Source of the DNA: JAVBOW01 sp031550615
GTDB taxonomy: Bacteria; Bacteroidota; Bacteroidia; Bacteroidales; Rikenellaceae
Assembly: GCA_031550615.1 (NCBI GenBank)
Contig: JAVBOL010000012.1
Span: forward strand, 1-16,528
Length of the DNA stretch: 16,528 bases
Reading direction: 5' to 3'
The notes under the pieces were generated by a model. That model had not been told where the DNA came from. It worked only from the letters and a program-made list of their open reading frames with translations, and ran no database searches. Shown here in pieces: positions 6,290 to 14,164 of the stretch. The translations under genes were made by a program, and so were the position numbers. Numbering within the stretch: position 1 is the stretch's first letter; every line of letters begins with the position of its first letter.

Positions 6290-7621
6290 ATGAAAGTTAC
6301 GAAGAAAGACCTTGCAGACCAGACCGCCCAACTCACAGTGAGCGTTGCGGCAGCCGACTACAACGAAGCCGTCGAAAAAGCCCTGCGCGACTACAAACGC
6401 AAGGCCAACGTACCGGGATTCCGCCCGGGTATGGTCCCGATGGGCGTGATAAACAAAATGTACCGCAAGGGAGTTACCGCCGAGGAGGCTTACCGCATCG
6501 CATCCAAGGCGTGCTTCGATTATATCGAGAAGAACAAGATAGACTACATCGGCGACGTTATGCCCAGCGAGGCGCAGAAACCGCTCGATTTCGATAACGA
6601 CACCGAGCACGAATTCATCTTCGAGATCGGCCTTGCGCCCCAGGTCGAGATCGCCCTCTCGGACAAGGATAAAGTCGAGCGCTACACCATCAAGCCCGGC
6701 AAAGAGATGCTCGATGGATACCGCAGCAACTTCCTGCGCCGTTTCGGTCGCCTGGTGGACGTCGAGAAGGTCGAAAAGGACGAGGCCATCAACGTTACGC
6801 TCGATAACGACGCCGTGCACATCGAGGAGGCCTACGTGGGCCTGATCGGTATGAGCGACGAGGAGCGCAAGCCTTTCGTCGGCAAGAAAGAGGGCGACAA
6901 GATGACCGTCAACATCAACGAACTCTACGCCAACCCCAAGCAGCGCGCCTCGATCCTGCAGATGACCGAAGAGGAGCTGGCCGCCGTGAATCCCGTAATG
7001 GAACTGACCATCACAAAGATACGAAAATTCGCCGAACCCGAGATCAACGAGGAGTTCTTCAAGATGGCTTTCCCCGAGGGCGACGTGAGCAGCGCCAAGG
7101 AGTTCGACGCGTATATCGACGCGCAGATCGGCAAGGAGCTCTCCTCGCACACCGAAGAGATGTTCGAGCGCTCGGTGCAGAGGATGCTCGTCGAGAAGGC
7201 TTCGCTGACCCTGCCCGAAACGTTCCTGCGCAACTGGCTCTTCGCCATTAACGAAGGCCGCTTCACGCAGGAGGAGATCGACCGCGACTTCCCCGCGTTC
7301 CAGGCCATGATGAAATGGAACATCATCCAGAAACACTACGTGACCCTTCTGAATATCGCCATAACCGAGGAAGATATGATCGCCGAGGCCAAGCGTTCGG
7401 CCCTGCAGCAGTTCGCACAGTACGGCATGCCGTCCGTGGGCGAGGAGATGCTCGAAAACTACGCCAAATCGATGCTCGAAAATAAGCAGGAGGCCAAAAA
7501 AGTGCAGGAGAAACTCTTCGAAAGCAAAGTCATCGAGGCCGTTACGCCCATGATAAAGATCGTGGAGAAGAGCGTCAGCCCCGAGGAGTTCGGCAAGAAA
7601 GTCGAAGAACTCAACAAATAA
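6290..7621 (+). CDS. tig: Trigger factor
   Basis: 443-residue ribosome-associated chaperone that binds nascent chains at the exit tunnel. The ATG at 6290 is used; the frame runs upstream into the tRNA but those residues are not coding. The ribosome-docking signature GFRxGxxP is exact (GFRPGMVP, residues 43-50). The middle region, equivalent to the FKBP-like domain, is divergent. The C-terminal half is the long helical chaperone domain, rich in Glu, Lys, Met and Phe, ending VSPEEFGKKVEELNK. Length is normal for the family. It starts only 27 bases after the tRNA-Leu and probably shares its promoter. It is followed by clpP and clpX, so substrates can be folded or degraded by products of one locus. 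Confidence 0.95.
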   Translation: MKVTKKDLADQTAQLTVSVAAADYNEAVEKALRDYKRKANVPGFRPGMVPMGVINKMYRKGVTAEEAYRIASKACFDYIEKNKIDYIGDVMPSEAQKPLDFDNDTEHEFIFEIGLAPQVEIALSDKDKVERYTIKPGKEMLDGYRSNFLRRFGRLVDVEKVEKDEAINVTLDNDAVHIEEAYVGLIGMSDEERKPFVGKKEGDKMTVNINELYANPKQRASILQMTEEELAAVNPVMELTITKIRKFAEPEINEEFFKMAFPEGDVSSAKEFDAYIDAQIGKELSSHTEEMFERSVQRMLVEKASLTLPETFLRNWLFAINEGRFTQEEIDRDFPAFQAMMKWNIIQKHYVTLLNIAITEEDMIAEAKRSALQQFAQYGMPSVGEEMLENYAKSMLENKQEAKKVQEKLFESKVIEAVTPMIKIVEKSVSPEEFGKKVEELNK

Positions 7622-7642
7622 TACTTTTCGCGCCCCAATGAT

Positions 7643-7662
7643 CGTTTAGTTAAAAACTAACG
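7643..7662 (+). promoter_or_regulatory. Short stem-loop at the clpP translation start
   Basis: TTAGTT (7646-7651) pairs with AACTAA (7655-7660) around an AAA loop. After a one-base bulge, CG/CG pairs close the base. It ends two bases before the clpP ATG, so it could limit ribosome access or separate tig from clpP expression. It is small and AT-rich, so it may be chance. Confidence 0.25.
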
Positions 7663-7664
7663 CG

Positions 7665-8363
7665 ATGAAAAAGACCGAATTCGAAAAATACGCCCTGGGG
7701 CACCAGGGGATCAGTAGCCTGAAATTGCATAATTTTCAGGCTATTGCCTCTAATTACATATCGCCCACCATCATCGAGGAGCGCCAGATGAACGTCGCAG
7801 CGATGGACGTTTTCTCGCGCCTGATGATGGACCGCATCATCTTCATGGGCGTGCCCGTCTACGATGACGCGGCCAATATCATCCAGGCGCAGCTGCTGTT
7901 CCTGGAATCGGCGGACCCGAAGAAGGACATCCAGCTGTATATCAACTCGCCCGGCGGGTCGGTATCCGCCGGACTGGGCATCTACGACACGATGCAGCTG
8001 ATCTCCTCGCCCGTGGCGACGATCTGCACCGGCATGGCGGCCAGCATGGGCGCGGTATTGCTGGCGGCAGGTGAGGCGGGACGACGCTCGGCGCTGCCCC
8101 ACTCACGCGTAATGATCCACCAGCCGCTCGGCGGCGCGCAGGGACAGGCCTCGGACATCGAGATCACCGCCCGCGAGATCGTGCGCACCCGAAAGGAACT
8201 TTATGATATTCTCTCGGCGCACACCGGGCAGTCATACAAGAAGATAGAGCGCGACGCCGACCGCGATTACTGGATGACCGCAGCCGAGGCCGCCGAATAC
8301 GGCCTTATCGATCAGGTGCTCGCCAGCCGCGCACCCAAAGCGGCAAAAGCTAAGAAAAAATAA
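7665..8363 (+). CDS. clpP: ATP-dependent Clp protease, proteolytic subunit ClpP
   Basis: 232-residue serine peptidase that assembles into the two-ring ClpP chamber and degrades proteins unfolded by ClpX. The catalytic triad is visible: Ser127 in GMAASMGA, His152 in VMIHQPLGG, and Asp201 in DRDYWMTAAEA. Their spacing (25 and 49 residues) equals that of Escherichia coli ClpP. The oxyanion glycines sit in NSPGGSVSAG (94-103). The N-terminal extension of about 30 residues before SPTIIEERQ may be a propeptide or axial segment. The lysine/alanine-rich tail is typical of the group. The start is the ATG at 7665, 43 bases after tig. The TAA stop shares its last base with the clpX ATG. Confidence 0.96.
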   Translation: MKKTEFEKYALGHQGISSLKLHNFQAIASNYISPTIIEERQMNVAAMDVFSRLMMDRIIFMGVPVYDDAANIIQAQLLFLESADPKKDIQLYINSPGGSVSAGLGIYDTMQLISSPVATICTGMAASMGAVLLAAGEAGRRSALPHSRVMIHQPLGGAQGQASDIEITAREIVRTRKELYDILSAHTGQSYKKIERDADRDYWMTAAEAAEYGLIDQVLASRAPKAAKAKKK

Positions 8364-9610
8364 TGGCCAAGAACCAAAACGGCAAGGACGCCTGTTCTTT
8401 CTGCGGCACTCCGCGTTCGGAGGCCGGCGTACTGTTCGACGCGCCCGACGGGGCGCACATCTGCGACGGCTGCATAGAGCGCGGCCACTCGATGCTCTCG
8501 GAAGAGGGGATGGGCGACGATCCTATGCATCCCTCCCCCGAGCCTATCCGCATGGACGAGCTGCAAAAGCCCGCACAGATAAAGGCATTTTTAGACCAGT
8601 ACGTCATCGGGCAGGAACAGGCCAAACGCTCTATGTCGGTAGCCGTCTACAACCACTACAAGCGCCTGGTGCACGCCGAGCGCGGCGGGGCTGACGACAT
8701 CGAGCTGGACAAATCAAACATCATCCTGGTCGGCCCGACCGGGACGGGCAAGACGCTCATGGCGCGCTCGATAGCCCGCCTTCTGAACGTACCCTTCGCC
8801 ATGGCCGACGCCACGACGCTGACCGAGGCCGGCTACGTGGGCGAAGACGTGGAGAGCATACTCTCGCGCCTGTTACAGGTCGCCGACTACAACGTCGAGG
8901 CGGCACAGCGGGGCATCGTCTTCATCGACGAAATAGACAAGATAGCGCGCAAAAGCGAGAGTACCTCCATCACCCGCGACGTGTCGGGCGAGGGCGTGCA
9001 ACAGGCGCTTTTAAAGATATTGGAAGGCACCGTGGTCAACGTGCCGCCCCAGGGGGGACGCAAGCACCCCGAGCAGAAATTCATACAGGTAGACACCCGC
9101 AACATACTGTTTATCTGCGGTGGGGCGTTCGACGGCATCGAAAAGAAGGTCGCCCGACGCATGAACACCTCGGTGGTAGGCTACACCAAACCCGAGAAAG
9201 CCGGTATCGACCACGGCAGCCTGATGAACCACATCACCCCGCAGGATTTGCGCTCTTTCGGGCTTATCCCCGAGCTGATAGGCCGTCTGCCGGTTATCAC
9301 GCACCTCGAAGCGCTGGGCCGCGACGCCCTGCGTTCGATCCTGACCAAACCGCGCAACGCCATAATCAAGCAGTATGTGCGCCTGTTGGAGATCGAGGGC
9401 ATCGAGTTGAGTTTCGACGAGGGGGCGCTCGACTACATCGTCGACAAGGCGGTGGAATTCGGGCTCGGGGCGCGCGGGCTTCGCTCGATATGCGAACGGG
9501 TCATGGCCGACCTGATGTTCGAACTTCCGTCGGGCAACGAGAGGAAATTCGTCGTCACGGCAGAGTATGCCCGCAAGCGCACGGACCTTATCCCTGCGGC
9601 TTGCGCTTAA
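8363..9610 (+). CDS. clpX: ATP-dependent Clp protease, ATPase subunit ClpX
   Basis: 415-residue AAA+ unfoldase that selects substrates and threads them into ClpP. The N-terminal zinc-binding domain has Cys11, Cys14, Cys34 and Cys37. The Walker A motif is GPTGTGKT (124-131), pore loop GYVG (157-160), and Walker B FIDEID (187-192). ICGGAFDGIEK and LIGRLP follow as sensor and arginine-finger region. GARGLRS near the C-terminus is sensor 2. The ClpP-docking loop reads VVGY rather than IGF, a form I believe is common in Bacteroidales. It starts within the clpP stop (TAATG), giving strict coupling of the two partners. Confidence 0.96.
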   Translation: MAKNQNGKDACSFCGTPRSEAGVLFDAPDGAHICDGCIERGHSMLSEEGMGDDPMHPSPEPIRMDELQKPAQIKAFLDQYVIGQEQAKRSMSVAVYNHYKRLVHAERGGADDIELDKSNIILVGPTGTGKTLMARSIARLLNVPFAMADATTLTEAGYVGEDVESILSRLLQVADYNVEAAQRGIVFIDEIDKIARKSESTSITRDVSGEGVQQALLKILEGTVVNVPPQGGRKHPEQKFIQVDTRNILFICGGAFDGIEKKVARRMNTSVVGYTKPEKAGIDHGSLMNHITPQDLRSFGLIPELIGRLPVITHLEALGRDALRSILTKPRNAIIKQYVRLLEIEGIELSFDEGALDYIVDKAVEFGLGARGLRSICERVMADLMFELPSGNERKFVVTAEYARKRTDLIPAACA

Positions 9611-9651
9611 GGGCCTGGCGCGACACCCCCACTAACCCAACGATAGGTAAC

Positions 9652-10593
9652 ATGTTCCTTTGTAAGAAAAAGCAGGAGAGCGAATCCCTGGAAAAGTACC
9701 GGAAGACCGTAGCCAAATACAAAAAGCTGTCGCGCCGAAAGAGAAGGCTTTCCGACAGGGAATACATCGTAAAACGGTACCGCAAGGTATTCGGCCGTAC
9801 GCCCGATTTGGACAATCCCACGCTGTACACGGAAAAGATACAGTGGATCAAGTTGAATTACAAAGATCCGCTTTACGCGAAATGCGCCGACAAATGGCGC
9901 GTGCGCGAGTATGTCGAGCAGAAGGGATACGCCCATCTGCTGATCCCCCTGCTGGGAGTTTACGAGCGTGCCGAGGATATAGATTTCGAAGCCCTGCCCG
10001 AGAAATTCATCCTCAAGGCCAACCACGCATGTGACTGGAATGTGGAGTGCACGGACAAGGCCGCCGAGCGGGCGCAATGGACGGACACCCGTAAGCTGAT
10101 AAACAGGTGGCTGGAACAGGATTACTCGATCGTCTGCCGCGAAAACCACTACACGGACATTCCGCCCCGCATGGTATGCGAAAAGTTTATCGAGCAGCCG
10201 GGTTTGCGCAGGTTGACCGATATCAGGATATTCTGCTTCCACGGGGAGCCCAAACTGATCCTGGTCGGTTACTTCGACCACGAAAAGCCCATGCGCGACT
10301 ACTTCGACCCCGAGTGGAACCTCACCGATATTCGCACCATGAGGCACGACAGGCATCCCTCGCCCATGCCGAAGCCGGAAAACCTGGATGAGATGCTCGA
10401 CGTGGCCCGCGCCCTGAGCGCCGATTTCCTTCACGTGAGGGTCGACCTGTACTACGTGGGCGGGAAGATCTATTTCGGGGAGCTGACCTTCACCCCCGCC
10501 GCCGGATTCGCCATGCTCAAGCCCGACGACACAGACGCGCTGATGGGAAGCTGGCTCAACCTGCCCCTGGACAACCCGCACGCGGTGCGGTGA
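9652..10593 (+). CDS. TupA-like ATP-grasp protein
   Basis: 313-residue soluble protein of the ATP-grasp TupA-like family. The family, named after a teichuronopeptide synthesis protein, joins amino-acid or similar groups to cell-surface polymers. The start at 9652 is taken because the frame upstream only overlaps clpX. The lysine-rich N-terminus (KKKQESESLEKYRKTVAKYKK) is followed by family-like motifs: NPTLYTEKIQWIKLN, the FILKANHACDWN nucleotide-loop region, VCEKFIEQPG, DIRIFCFHGEP, and the metal-binding end VRVDLYYVGGKIYFGELTFTPAAGF. It lies 41 bases after clpX on the same strand and may be read from the same transcript, though its role would concern the envelope. Exact substrate cannot be told. 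Confidence 0.85.
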   Translation: MFLCKKKQESESLEKYRKTVAKYKKLSRRKRRLSDREYIVKRYRKVFGRTPDLDNPTLYTEKIQWIKLNYKDPLYAKCADKWRVREYVEQKGYAHLLIPLLGVYERAEDIDFEALPEKFILKANHACDWNVECTDKAAERAQWTDTRKLINRWLEQDYSIVCRENHYTDIPPRMVCEKFIEQPGLRRLTDIRIFCFHGEPKLILVGYFDHEKPMRDYFDPEWNLTDIRTMRHDRHPSPMPKPENLDEMLDVARALSADFLHVRVDLYYVGGKIYFGELTFTPAAGFAMLKPDDTDALMGSWLNLPLDNPHAVR

Positions 10594-10599
10594 TCCGCC

Positions 10600-10613
10600 C
10601 GGGGGTCACCCCG
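10600..10613. terminator. Small hairpin between converging genes
   Basis: CGGGG (10600-10604) and CCCCG (10609-10613) pair around a four-base loop, 6 bases after the TupA-like stop, followed by TTATTTC on the + strand. The loop contains the stop codon of the converging OsmC-family gene, so the two genes share a minimal end. It is a weak terminator candidate. Confidence 0.35.
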
Positions 10614-10989
10614 TTATTTCAAAAGTGAACTCCAGGGGCGCTATCTTTTCCATCATCAGCCCCACCCCGCAATATTTCTCGTGGGTCATCCTCAACGCCC
10701 TTTCGGCTGCCGGGCGGTCCCTCTCGACGGGGCACGAAAGTTCGACCCTCTGCGCAAATGAATCGATCACCGATGTGGCTTTCGCCTCGTCGCCCGTGAT
10801 CCCGCCGCCCGTTTCGACCCTTATGTGCGAGACTGTGACCCTCATTTTAGCCAGCAGCGCGACTGCGGTCAGCAGGGTGCACTTGCCCAGCGCGGCCAGC
10901 ATCAACTCCTTCGGGGTCAGGTCGCGCAACTCGACCCCTTCGAGGCGCGAGGGTTCGCCCGGTATCAGCGTATAGACGATTGTTCTCAT
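10606..10989 (-). CDS. OsmC family protein
   Basis: 127-residue cytoplasmic protein of the OsmC/Ohr/YhfA superfamily. Family members reduce peroxides with two cysteines or handle related small thiols. The helix with the first cysteine is visible as LTPKELMLAALGKCTLL (Cys37), and the second as HEKYCGVGLMM (Cys107), followed by the strand PLEFTFEITG. A further cysteine (Cys86) is in ELSCPVER. The N-terminal beta part is short compared with typical members. The start at 10989 begins MRTIVYTLIPGEP. It is divergent from the TPR gene and convergent with the TupA-like gene, so it stands alone as a single-gene unit. No Bacteroidetes-type promoter is evident on its strand. Confidence 0.85.
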   Translation of the reverse strand: MRTIVYTLIPGEPSRLEGVELRDLTPKELMLAALGKCTLLTAVALLAKMRVTVSHIRVETGGGITGDEAKATSVIDSFAQRVELSCPVERDRPAAERALRMTHEKYCGVGLMMEKIAPLEFTFEITG

Positions 10990-11039
10990 AATGTTGATAA
11001 GTTTGGTTTATCCGTTGCAATAATCGTACCCTCGCAGGG

Positions 11040-11069
11040 TTAGACTTTAAAGAGGTTTTAGTAGCTTTG
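11040..11069 (+). promoter_or_regulatory. Probable promoter of the TPR / outer-membrane pair
   Basis: TAGCTTTG (11062-11069) is a perfect TAnnTTTG -7 box, 20 bases before the TPR start codon. The matching -33 box is weaker: TTAG at 11040-11043, spaced 18 bases. A second TAnnTTTG (TAAGTTTG, 10998-11005) lies upstream, but its only TTG partner is too close. The leader would be very short. Confidence 0.55.
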
Positions 11070-11089
11070 CAGAGTATAAAAAGGGATAT

Positions 11090-14050
11090 ATGCGGAAACT
11101 TTTGTTTTTTTCGTTGTTTTTGACCCTGTGCTGCGCGACCGCAACGGCGGAAGGCGGCTCCCAGGCGCATTTTGACAGGGCGATGTCGCTGTACCGCAGC
11201 AAGATGTGGAGCGCGGCGGGAAAGGAATTCACCAAAGCCCGTGAGGCAATCGACCAGCCCCTGAGCCCCTGCGGGCTGCAGTGCGACTACATGCTCACGA
11301 TGTGCGCATGGCTGGCCGGGGACCCCGACGCGCGCCTTAGGGCGGAGCGGTTCCTGCAGGACAACCCCCACACGGTCTACCACAACGACGTGCTTATGGT
11401 CCTGGCTTGCGAACTCTACCGCGAGGGCGACTACGGGCGCGCCCTGCCGGCGTTGCTGGCCGTCGCCCCCTCGGATCTCGCCCCGGGGATGCACGACGAA
11501 TATTATTTCAAGCTCGGACACTGCTACTTTTGCAGCGGCAACGACGCCCAGGCCGCGCACGCCATGTCGCAAGTTAGCAAAAATGGCAGATATTCCTCCG
11601 CGGCCACCTATTATACCGCCTATATGGACTACGCCGCCGGGCGCTATGCACAGGCGAAGGCCGGTTTCCAAAGCATAGCCGCCGACCCGGCCTACGGCAG
11701 TATCGTACCCTTCTACCTGATACAGATAGAGTTCCTGCAAAACAACTACACCTACGTCACCTCGCGCGCCGATGAGCTGATCGCCCGTTCGACCAGGCCG
11801 CGCGCTATGGAAACCGCACGCATCACCGCCGAATCGTGGTACCACCTGGGCGATAACCGCCAGGCGCTGCGCTACATGGACCTTTTCCGCCAGTTGGGCG
11901 GCGTGATGCAGCGCAACGAAAACTATATCGAGGGCTACTGCCTGTACATGCAGCAGGACTGCACAGACGCCGCCGCCGCATTGGGGCAGGTAGTGGGACC
12001 GGAGGACGCGCTCTCGCAGAATGCCGCCTACCACCTCGCAGGATGCTACCTGCAGCTTGGCAAAAAGCGCGAGGCGATGCAGTCCTTCTCCATCGCCGGC
12101 GCCGGACACTATGACGAACAGGTGCGCGAAGATGCGCTGTTCAACTACGGCAAGCTGCAATATGAGCTCGGCGGGGGCGTGTTCAATGAGGCCATCAACG
12201 TGCTCACGCGCTATATAAAGGAGTACCCGGCCTCGCCACGCGTGCCCCAGGCCCGCGAATACCTGCTGTCGGCGTACTACAACTCGCGCAACTACGAGGC
12301 GGCGCTCGACGCCATCATGCTGATCCCCAACCCGGACAACAACATCAAGGCGGCGTTGCAGAAGATAACCTATTTCCGCGCGCTGGAATATCACGCCGCG
12401 GGTGACGACGCCGAGGCAGACCGTCTGCTGCGCATATCCGCCGCAAACCGCTACAACGCCAAATACACGGCCCTCAGCTCATTCTGGAGGGGTGAGATGG
12501 CCTTCGGGCGCGGGGACTACAACGGGGCGATACCGTTCTACAAAGAATACATCTCGCTCTCGCCGGCCAGCGAACCCGAGCACCCGATGGCGCACTATGC
12601 GCTGGGCTACTGCTACTTCAACCTCAAGCAATGGGGCGAAGCCTCGACGTGGCTGGGTAAATACCTCGCGCTGGGCCCGGTGGACAGGCAGTTGCTTGCC
12701 GACACCTACAACCGCCTGGGCGACGTGAGGTATTCGTCGCGATCTTTCTGGCCGGCGATGGAGGAGTACGACCGCGCGATAAAACTCGACACCCCGCAAC
12801 GCCACTACGCCGAGTGGCGCAGGGCGATGGTGCTGGGCATGGTGGACCGCGTGCCGCGCAAGATAGAATCCCTGCAACAGATCGTCGACAAGGGCCAGGG
12901 CGCATACGTCCCCGAGGCGCTATACGAGCTGGGGCGCACCTACATGTCGCAGGAGCAGTTCTCACAGGCCGCCTCAACACTCGGCAAATACGTCGAGTCA
13001 TATCCCGCCGGCCCTTCGGCGATGGATGCGCTCGGCGATCTGGCGCTGATATACCAAAACCTCGGACGCAGCGACGACGCGCTGGGATACTACAAGCGCA
13101 TGGTTGCCGCAGCGCCCAACTCCGCGGCTTCGAAAGACGCGCTGGCGGGGATCCGCAGCATATACGTCGAGCGTAACGACGTGGAGGGCTACTTCGCCTA
13201 CGCCGCCGCAGCGGGCGTAGAGACCGATATGACCGCCGTGCAGCGCGACTCCCTGGCCTACGCCTCGGCGGAAAGGCAGTTCATGCACTCACCCGACGCG
13301 CGAGGCGCGAAGGCGCTCAAGGGCTACCTGGACAACTATCCCAAGGGCGCTTACCGCCCTCAGGCGCTTTACAGCATGGCCTCGGCACTTGAAAACGCCA
13401 ACGACAAAGCAGGGGCGAAGGAGGCTTTAAAAGCGCTTTCCGGGCTCTACTTCAACGACTACACGGTGCGCGGACTGGAAAACCTCGCCCGGCTGCAGGA
13501 GGCCGACAAGGAGTACCCCGCAGCCGCGGTATCCTACCGCGAAATGAGCCGCACGGCATCGACCGCCGTGACGGTCAACCGCGCGCTGGAGGGCTACCTG
13601 CGCTGTTCCCGCCTGACCCCGGGCGCGGATATGGCCGCCGTGGCCGCCGAAGTGCTCGACTCGCCCTACGCGGGTAAGGACGCGGTGCGCCAGGCAGAAT
13701 TCCTCCGTGCTGGAACGCTTCCCGCGGCAGAGGCATTGCCCATATACGAAAAACTCTCGGTCGAGAGCCTCACAGCCGAGGGCGCGGAGTCGGCCTACCG
13801 CGTGATCGCCGCCCGGGTACAGTCCGGGCAGTTGGACGAGGCGCGCAAGCGGGTGTTCGCCCTCTCGTCTCAGAACTCGCCGCACAGCCTTTGGGTGGGA
13901 CGCTCGTTCCTGCTGCTGGGTGACATATACGCCCGCGAAGGCGACACGTTCCAGGCCCGCGCCACATGGCAGAGCATCGTGGACGGCTACCCCGACCAGA
14001 CGGACGGAGTGGTGGAACAGGCGCGCGCGAATATCAAAAAACTTAAATAA
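11090..14050 (+). CDS. Exported tetratricopeptide-repeat protein
   Basis: 986-residue protein with a cleavable signal peptide (hydrophobic LLFFSLFLTLCC, likely cut near ATATA-EGG), so it is probably periplasmic. The CC in the signal does not make a good lipobox. Almost the whole mature chain is helical TPR-type repeats from about residue 30 to the end. Examples are AAYHLAGCYLQLGKKREAM, AHYALGYCYFNLKQWGEAS, ALYELGRTYMSQEQFSQAA and LALIYQNLGRSDDALGYYK. Such solenoids bind other proteins; no catalytic domain is seen. It is followed, after an AT-rich palindrome, by an outer-membrane barrel gene on the same strand. The pair may form an envelope assembly or trafficking module. A link to BamD- or PorW-like TPR proteins is possible by architecture only. 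Exact family not recognised. Confidence 0.85.
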   Translation: MRKLLFFSLFLTLCCATATAEGGSQAHFDRAMSLYRSKMWSAAGKEFTKAREAIDQPLSPCGLQCDYMLTMCAWLAGDPDARLRAERFLQDNPHTVYHNDVLMVLACELYREGDYGRALPALLAVAPSDLAPGMHDEYYFKLGHCYFCSGNDAQAAHAMSQVSKNGRYSSAATYYTAYMDYAAGRYAQAKAGFQSIAADPAYGSIVPFYLIQIEFLQNNYTYVTSRADELIARSTRPRAMETARITAESWYHLGDNRQALRYMDLFRQLGGVMQRNENYIEGYCLYMQQDCTDAAAALGQVVGPEDALSQNAAYHLAGCYLQLGKKREAMQSFSIAGAGHYDEQVREDALFNYGKLQYELGGGVFNEAINVLTRYIKEYPASPRVPQAREYLLSAYYNSRNYEAALDAIMLIPNPDNNIKAALQKITYFRALEYHAAGDDAEADRLLRISAANRYNAKYTALSSFWRGEMAFGRGDYNGAIPFYKEYISLSPASEPEHPMAHYALGYCYFNLKQWGEASTWLGKYLALGPVDRQLLADTYNRLGDVRYSSRSFWPAMEEYDRAIKLDTPQRHYAEWRRAMVLGMVDRVPRKIESLQQIVDKGQGAYVPEALYELGRTYMSQEQFSQAASTLGKYVESYPAGPSAMDALGDLALIYQNLGRSDDALGYYKRMVAAAPNSAASKDALAGIRSIYVERNDVEGYFAYAAAAGVETDMTAVQRDSLAYASAERQFMHSPDARGAKALKGYLDNYPKGAYRPQALYSMASALENANDKAGAKEALKALSGLYFNDYTVRGLENLARLQEADKEYPAAAVSYREMSRTASTAVTVNRALEGYLRCSRLTPGADMAAVAAEVLDSPYAGKDAVRQAEFLRAGTLPAAEALPIYEKLSVESLTAEGAESAYRVIAARVQSGQLDEARKRVFALSSQNSPHSLWVGRSFLLLGDIYAREGDTFQARATWQSIVDGYPDQTDGVVEQARANIKKLK

Positions 14051-14056
14051 ATGATG

Positions 14057-14160
14057 AATTATAAATTATGGATCATGAATTAAAACACGGCGTCTACCCG
14101 AAGCGATCAGACGGCTTGCCAAATTCGTAATTCATAATTCATGACTCATAATTCATAATT
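14057..14160. repeat. AT-rich imperfect palindrome between TPR and barrel genes
   Basis: The 26-base arms at 14057-14082 and 14135-14160 are inverted copies matching at 23 of 26 positions. Both are built of AATTCAT/ATAATT units. The interior holds a second inverted pair, CGTCT (14091-14095) and AGACG (14109-14113). The right arm also contains partial tandem copies of TAATTCA. It fills nearly the whole gap and ends four bases before the ATG at 14165. It resembles the small AT-rich repeats or MITE-like elements scattered in some Bacteroidales genomes. As RNA it would fold into a long hairpin that could separate expression of the two genes. Confidence 0.6.
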
Positions 14161-14164
14161 GAAA

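Noticed and set aside
6269..7336. 355-residue open frame on the - strand opposite tig
   Set aside because: The sense strand encodes trigger factor with exact signature motifs; the antisense product shows no family motif and mirrors sense-strand codon bias.
8363..9610. ClpX unable to dock ClpP because the IGF loop reads VVGY
   Set aside because: The gene is fused in translation to clpP and otherwise intact; this variant loop appears usual for the order, so loss of docking is not supported.
10847..12394. 515-residue open frame on the - strand inside the TPR gene
   Set aside because: It runs opposite a strongly supported TPR gene, crosses the OsmC gene and promoter region, has low-complexity Val/Gly/Arg content and no signal, and is explained by GC-rich codon bias.
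14051..14160. CRISPR-like array from repeated AATTCAT units
   Set aside because: The units are short, unevenly spaced and arranged as an inverted repeat, with no spacers or cas genes.
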